From: Chrysoporthe austroafricana | Taxonomy: Eukaryota; Ascomycota; Sordariomycetes; Diaporthales; Cryphonectriaceae | Assembly (NCBI GenBank): GCA_001051155.2 | Contig: JYIP02000008.1 | Location: 310,001 to 374,000, forward strand | Reading direction: 5' to 3' | DNA: 64,000 nt | In this document: positions 59,501-64,000 of the stretch, piece by piece | How positions within the stretch are numbered: position 1 is the stretch's first letter | How the letters are laid out: each line of letters starts with the position of its first letter | Notes under the pieces: generated by a model | What the model was told of the DNA's origin: nothing | Database searches by the model: none | The model's input: only the letters and a program-made list of their open reading frames with translations | Program-made: the position numbers and the translations under genes

Positions 59501-60103
59501 GGGCTCATCCATTCCCCACGAGGTCTGGCCCGGGATGTGCTAGGCTTCCGTTGAGATCACCGTCATCGTCAACATACGTGACCTCTTCTCCATAACTTGA
59601 GCCAAATTGTATTCTATACTAGCATTTTTGGCGTAGGAACTGCTCTAGTCCCAGCCCGACCACCCCCGGTGTTGATAGCTTGCCCCTGCCTTGTGCATGG
59701 TCGCGCTCTCTCTGCACGTCTGTACTTTATCGTGCCTAGCATCATCAATCACTCGTGCCTCGGGGGGGGGGGAGGTACCCAACGACAACCTGGATGCAGC
59801 CTCTGCGGAGACTGACTGGCCTGCTTGCGAGGTCTGTACAGCTGCATGTTAGCATTGTGCCAACTCGTGGTCTTCCACCCAGACCAAGACAGATTGAGCA
59901 GTTGTATGAATTGAATCTCCGAGCTATAGGCATAGATCCTGAAGAAAACGCACGACGAGAGACCCTTGATATACTCATTCCGATGCTATAATCTCTATGA
60001 AGGGCCCCAGTGGGACAGCCTTGAGCGGAGAGACTCTAACAGGATAGGGCAGTCGGGTGGTCTAAGATGTCCGGCACGACAAGAAAACCTATGCCTCCCA
60101 GAT
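59501..60103. other. Intergenic between transposon and HET gene
   Basis: No definite gene. On the minus strand, 59507-59630 reads GEEVTYVDDDGDLNGSLAHPG and then a stop just beside the transposon end, which could be the last exon of a lost gene. A plus-strand frame at 59755-59991 (ending RRETLDILIPML) is equally unassigned. Confidence 0.4.
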
Positions 60104-62242
60104 CTAGCGGATCTCGCACGTTCCCACCGCACTCCTTTCTTGGAAGATGTTGAGGAATGCATGTGCAGCAGGTGGCTGGGGAGGCTCGTCCGTGTCATCG
60201 AACAACGGCGCGCGATAAAACACCACGCCTGCTCTCGTGTAGACTTGATGTTGCGGATCCTCACAGCGTAACATCAAGAACCACCACCATGAGTCCGGTC
60301 TGGATGGAATCGATGTCATGATCCGGAGAATGTACACCTCCTGGACAGACGGGATAGTCTGGTAGCCGTCTTCGTCATGGTCCAGGTCTACCGACAAATA
60401 CCCCTCTGTCCGAGCGACTTCGTTGAGGTCGACTAGTCTATCCCCCTCTGTGTAGCAGAGAGCGCTGTCCGAGCCTTCGTCGTGTACAAGCGAGCAACGC
60501 ATCATCCTACCACGTAGAACCAGAGTGCTATCTTTCAAGACTCCAAAAGGATTGTCGTCGATATAAGTGCAGTCGGCCTTGACGACAGCTACCATGTCTG
60601 CGGTATTCATATCCTCTGATATGAAGTGGTCATAATCGACGACAGTTGGCAGCGACGCCCAAGACCAAGTAGGTAGAGAATATGGCCTGTTCAGGTGTAT
60701 CTTGCGCTCCCTAAACAGCCAGTCTTTTCTATCGCAGGTCCAGAGTAGGTCTTCCCACAAGGAGCCAGACCACAGGCCGGCGAGGTATTTCTCTCGGGGG
60801 CGCACTCCTTGGAATTGCTCTGCTATTGCTCCTAGAGCAGGCAGCCTGTCCCGTGGCAGAGTAACGTCAAAGGCTGAGAATCTAGCTACGACGCATGACC
60901 TCCACGTCTCTGCGATGTATTTCTGAGGTCGGTCATCGGGGTGCTTGGGGATATGAGTCCGAGTTTGGTTAAAAATCATGCTCTTGTTGGTCTGGCCGTG
61001 GTTATTTTTGAGGGCGCCGCATTCGCAGCTTTGCATGCATATGCACTGATATATAATCTCGCCTTCGGTAAAAAAGAGAACCCTAGGTGATACCATGCGT
61101 TCCTGATAAGCCCACGCTCGATAGAGAAGCGGGTGCCTGCGTCGTGGGACGCGCCCTTCCTCCAGGTCGGAGGAATGCTGCTGTCGCACGAAAAGCGGGA
61201 CGCTAACCCGGCCGAGCAGCAGCTCGGCCAGCAATCTCGATGTAGCGCTACTGCGAAGCCCAGAGGTGCTATCGTGTCCGAAAAGAGCGGCTAATGTCAC
61301 GTATGCGTTCTTGTAGACGTGGTACATCTTTCCTGCTTCGCGAAGCCAGTCGCCATTGTCTCCTTGGACGATGCAAAGGCTGTCAACCCACAGATATCGC
61401 AATCCAAGACCCAATGTAAATCTGATGGCATCCTGGAAGGTGGCCGGCAGCTCCTCCCATGGGATTCCGATGGTGTTTCCGTGTACTGTCGCAGCTGTGG
61501 TCATACAGGCGGGCTCGTAGCCTCCCCAGCAATAGCTGAGAGCCGCGTATTTGGACCCGGGCGCAGCGCATTTGCCTTCCACGAGCCTGACTTTCGGAGC
61601 AGAATTGGTAGATTCGATGCTGATCAGACGCGTGGGCAGGAATTGGGGCTGTTGTTGAGACCGACAAGGGCGATGTGAACGTAGACATAGTCTCAGGCGG
61701 TCCTGCGCCCATCGAAGCGAGTTATCTCCCCATACCTTGCCGTACGACGTGCTCTGCCTTCGGAACCCAAAATCGCCAATGGCGGAGGACTCTGGAGCAC
61801 CCGACGGTATGAAGCAAAACCAGTCCGCGCTTTCCCGTCCGCGCTGTTCAGGCAGTGCTATTGCATAATGCCCGGACCTCAAGCGACGCCAGACTAGGTA
61901 TGTCAGGTCGGGTGTGACCTCGCCCTCACTGCTGAGTTGCTGGCGAAGGAGGATACGATACAGTTCGCAGCGAGGGCAGCCGAATGGGATTCCGTGGCAT
62001 TGTTCAGCGCTTATTAGTATGCCACGCCCCTTCCGGGCGAGGTTGCGCAGTCGACCGTCCCAATGGCAGCGATCACACCGTCCCGACACGCTTTCCGGAA
62101 TCAGATTGCCGTCCTCGTCCCATCTGTGCGGAAAGTTGATGACCGGGACGGGTTGGGGGTCGCTATGCGGTTGTGCCCCACCTCCAGACACTTTGGCTTC
62201 AGCTGCCTCCTGTTCGGGCGGCGGGAGACTGCCTGTCGACAT
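60104..62242 (-). CDS. HET-domain (heterokaryon incompatibility) protein, 712 aa
   Basis: Single exon from the ATG at 62242. The HET domain spans about residues 231-390 with its three usual blocks: KYAALSYCWGG at 231, then LRYLWVDSLCIVQGDNGDW, then RAWAYQERMVSPRVLFFT near 376. Before it lies a Cys-rich start (GRCDRCHWDGRLRNL, FGCPRCELYRILL) often seen in this class. The C-terminal part includes a second conserved stretch, SLWEDLLWTCDRK and PTWSWASLPTVVDY. HET proteins act in non-self recognition and trigger cell death on fusion of incompatible hyphae; most HET genes have no tested partner. No NACHT, WD40 or ankyrin tail is present. The gene lies next to a transposon nest, as polymorphic HET genes often do. 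Confidence 0.93.
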   Translation of the reverse strand: MSTGSLPPPEQEAAEAKVSGGGAQPHSDPQPVPVINFPHRWDEDGNLIPESVSGRCDRCHWDGRLRNLARKGRGILISAEQCHGIPFGCPRCELYRILLRQQLSSEGEVTPDLTYLVWRRLRSGHYAIALPEQRGRESADWFCFIPSGAPESSAIGDFGFRRQSTSYGKVWGDNSLRWAQDRLRLCLRSHRPCRSQQQPQFLPTRLISIESTNSAPKVRLVEGKCAAPGSKYAALSYCWGGYEPACMTTAATVHGNTIGIPWEELPATFQDAIRFTLGLGLRYLWVDSLCIVQGDNGDWLREAGKMYHVYKNAYVTLAALFGHDSTSGLRSSATSRLLAELLLGRVSVPLFVRQQHSSDLEEGRVPRRRHPLLYRAWAYQERMVSPRVLFFTEGEIIYQCICMQSCECGALKNNHGQTNKSMIFNQTRTHIPKHPDDRPQKYIAETWRSCVVARFSAFDVTLPRDRLPALGAIAEQFQGVRPREKYLAGLWSGSLWEDLLWTCDRKDWLFRERKIHLNRPYSLPTWSWASLPTVVDYDHFISEDMNTADMVAVVKADCTYIDDNPFGVLKDSTLVLRGRMMRCSLVHDEGSDSALCYTEGDRLVDLNEVARTEGYLSVDLDHDEDGYQTIPSVQEVYILRIMTSIPSRPDSWWWFLMLRCEDPQHQVYTRAGVVFYRAPLFDDTDEPPQPPAAHAFLNIFQERSAVGTCEIR

Positions 62243-63293
62243 GACTGTCGGTGTTTCTCAACAAGGTCGAGCGAGTAGAGTGGGCAAGGCTCAAGCCGTG
62301 GGCCCTAGGTGGAGGACTCGAAAGACTGATGTTTCGTGCCAAGTGCGGGGCTCTACGGCACGGGCCGCCATTGGCCTTGCGCGACAGGGATTCATCACAG
62401 AAAGACTCATCCCGCGTTACGATTCAGAACTCGACAGAAACCATATCCACGAAAGAATCTGGTGCGTCTACCGAGGCGCTGGGCCTGGGAGCTCTGCGGG
62501 CATCGGTTCCTATCGTCGGTCTCGGGACATGCTGGGCATTTTTATCGGGCAGGGAAAGGCACCCGACACTGCTCAGCAGGTGCTGTTGATACGCACGAGT
62601 CCCAACAAGCGTACGGGCGAACGGGTAACAGACCCTGCAATAATTCCATGTGCTTGTGATTAGTTGTCTCTTCTTTCTATTGTTCTTAGGCAATCTGAAT
62701 TTGCCAGGGGGAGACTGGTGATTGGGAGCGCTGGCGGTTCAGGCCAGACCTTCTCGTGCTGGGCAGGGTGCGAGGAGGAAAGGAAGCGGTGGTTATGCAG
62801 TACAAAGTACTTGATAGCCGGTGGAGAAGGCCAAGGCTGCTTACCTAATCAATCATCCCCGGCCCGGCCCCTGTCGGAGCGGAGGCCGTTGCCGGTGATG
62901 TCACATGTTCGGGCGATAACGACATGACATGGGCAAGCAACCCACGGAATAAGCTTTCACACGCCCTCTTGGCGAGGTCGGCACCAGGTGCGATGTGCTG
63001 GCCAGCTATCACTGCCGTGGACACAACGAGCTGCCTTCTACCTGTCTCCGCCCTAAGAGGTGTGCGACGGGAACACCGGACCCGGCTCTGCTTCGAATCA
63101 GCGGCCGTAGCTGCGCCTGTGACTGCCCCATAAATATCCTCTCAAACAAGAAACCAACGCATCTGCCCCGGTACATAAGTAAGTCTCCGCTTCCTCACCA
63201 CCTCCGACGCCGACGGGGGCGCTTGCACAAACAGCCAGCGACAGAAAGCACGCCCTCCCCCTGCCCCGCCCCGCTACACCCTCACGACGCGCG
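62243..63293. promoter_or_regulatory. Intergenic region between divergent HET and M28-peptidase genes
   Basis: About 1 kb that must contain both promoters. No coding frame of recognisable family is seen. Confidence 0.5.
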
Positions 63294-64000
63294 ATGCGGC
63301 TGACGGCGCCCGGACAGGCAGGCCGGAACATGGTCGAGCCCGAGAAGAAGATGGCCGACGACGAGCGCACGCCCCTCCTCGCCACCGTGAGGACCGCGCC
63401 CCCGCCCCCGCGCTACGGGCACCACGTCCTCCGCCGCTTCTGCACCATCGCGCTCTCCTGCAGCCTGGTCGCCCTCTTCGCCGCCTTCCTGTTCGTGTTC
63501 GGCTTCGCGGGCCCGCTCGAGCACCACGGCCACGGCGCCCACCGCGACCACGGCGACGATCGCTTCCAGGCGTCGTCGTGGTGGTCGTGGTCGTGGCCCG
63601 GCTCGCCCGACCGGAAGCTGAGCTATGCTGCGCTCAAGAGCGTGCTGCTCCAGACCCCGAGCAGCGAGAAGGCTGAGGAGTGGCAGCGCTATTACACTGC
63701 TGGTGCCCACCTGGCGGGCCAGAACTATTCTCAGGTATGAACGATGAACAGCTCGGAGCTACGTGTCGGTGGTTCGTGGTACTGACGGGGCCTCAGGCAC
63801 TCTGGACCAAGGAGAGATGGGAGGAGTGGGGCGTCTCCTCCACGATCGTGGACTACGACATCTACCTCAACCGCCCCGTTGACCACCGCCTGGCCATGCT
63901 GGACAGGTCTGGTGCAGCGGATGGGGATGCGTCGAACTGGAGGGTCTCCTTCGAGGCCTCCCTGACCGAGGACGTCCTGGAGGACGACCCAACCACCGGC
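63294..64000 (+). CDS. M28-family glutamate carboxypeptidase/Vps70-like protein, 5' part only (runs off the window)
   Basis: Exon 1 is 63294-63734 and exon 2 begins at 63797 after a 62-nt intron (GTATGA to CCTCAG); the frame is open to the window edge. A short cytoplasmic tail (EKKMADDERTPLLA) is followed by one membrane anchor near residues 46-71 (TIALSCSLVALFAAFLFVFG), so the protein is type II. The luminal part starts with PSSEKAEEWQRYYTAGAHLAGQNYS and continues TKERWEEWGVSSTIVDYD, NRPVDHRLAML and SLTEDVLEDDPTTG, which matches the segment before the protease-associated domain in glutamate carboxypeptidase II and Vps70 relatives. The zinc-binding M28 domain lies outside the window, so activity cannot be judged. 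The first ATG (63294) is used; ATGs 12 and 19 codons later are also possible. Confidence 0.87.

Noticed and set aside
59755..59991. 78-codon plus-strand frame ending RRETLDILIPML
   Set aside because: Some protein-like text but too short and isolated to call; opposite-strand frames are equally open.
1..64000. tRNA or rRNA genes, and CRISPR arrays
   Set aside because: No tRNA-like B box in a cloverleaf context, no rRNA-like sequence, and no spaced direct-repeat array could be found by eye; CRISPR would not be expected in a fungus.

Overview
The window looks like chromosomal DNA of a filamentous ascomycete (Pezizomycotina, most likely a Sordariomycete). Genes are GC-rich and compact, with short introns of about 50-180 nt (one of about 360 nt) that carry GTRNGT donors and CTRAC-type branch sites. 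There are fungus-specific families (HET, fungal rhodopsin-like 7TM, DUF7707-type wall proteins), and the transposon relics show C-to-T decay of the kind left by repeat-induced point mutation (RIP). The species cannot be named from the sequence alone. All exon joins below were worked out by eye from splice signals and family motifs.

Left half (1-31.7 kb), housekeeping: a large conserved protein of unknown function (1794-5024, +); a CDC26-type anaphase-promoting-complex subunit with a long acidic extension (5977-6900, +); TAF2 of TFIID (8404-13192, -); a SAS4-domain chromatin protein (14380-16156, -); an IQ-motif protein (17960-20227, +); a PX-domain Ypt35-like endosomal protein (20644-21834, -); a long gene-poor gap holding one decayed gene (21.8-27.4 kb); a small secreted, probably GPI-anchored DUF7707-like protein (27451-28197, +); and a choline/ethanolamine phosphotransferase (29890-31652, +) with a 64-bp CA microsatellite in an intron.

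Right half (32.6-62.3 kb), accessory: the truncated tail of a PDR-type ABC drug transporter (pseudogene, -); a fungal rhodopsin-like 7TM protein (+); two unrelated MFS transporters (38605-40293 + and 41400-43610 -); a short-chain dehydrogenase (45535-46566, -); a 12.5-kb nested transposon (46980-59498); and a HET-domain heterokaryon-incompatibility-type gene (60104-62242, -). The right edge carries the 5' part of a Vps70/glutamate-carboxypeptidase-like M28 peptidase (63294 to the edge, +).

The transposon nest is the most structured item. A pogo/Fot1-type DNA element has 47-bp inverted repeats and sits in a TA target. A 10.66-kb Ty3/gypsy chromovirus with 207-bp LTRs and a perfect AGAGT target duplication interrupts its transposase. 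The interior of the retroelement is reduced to almost pure A+T while its LTRs and the host transposon are much less altered. About 2.8 kb between its chromodomain and 3' LTR is not explained by a standard gag-pol layout. No clearly new multi-gene system was found; the accessory block is best read as a fast-evolving transporter, enzyme, HET and transposon neighbourhood.
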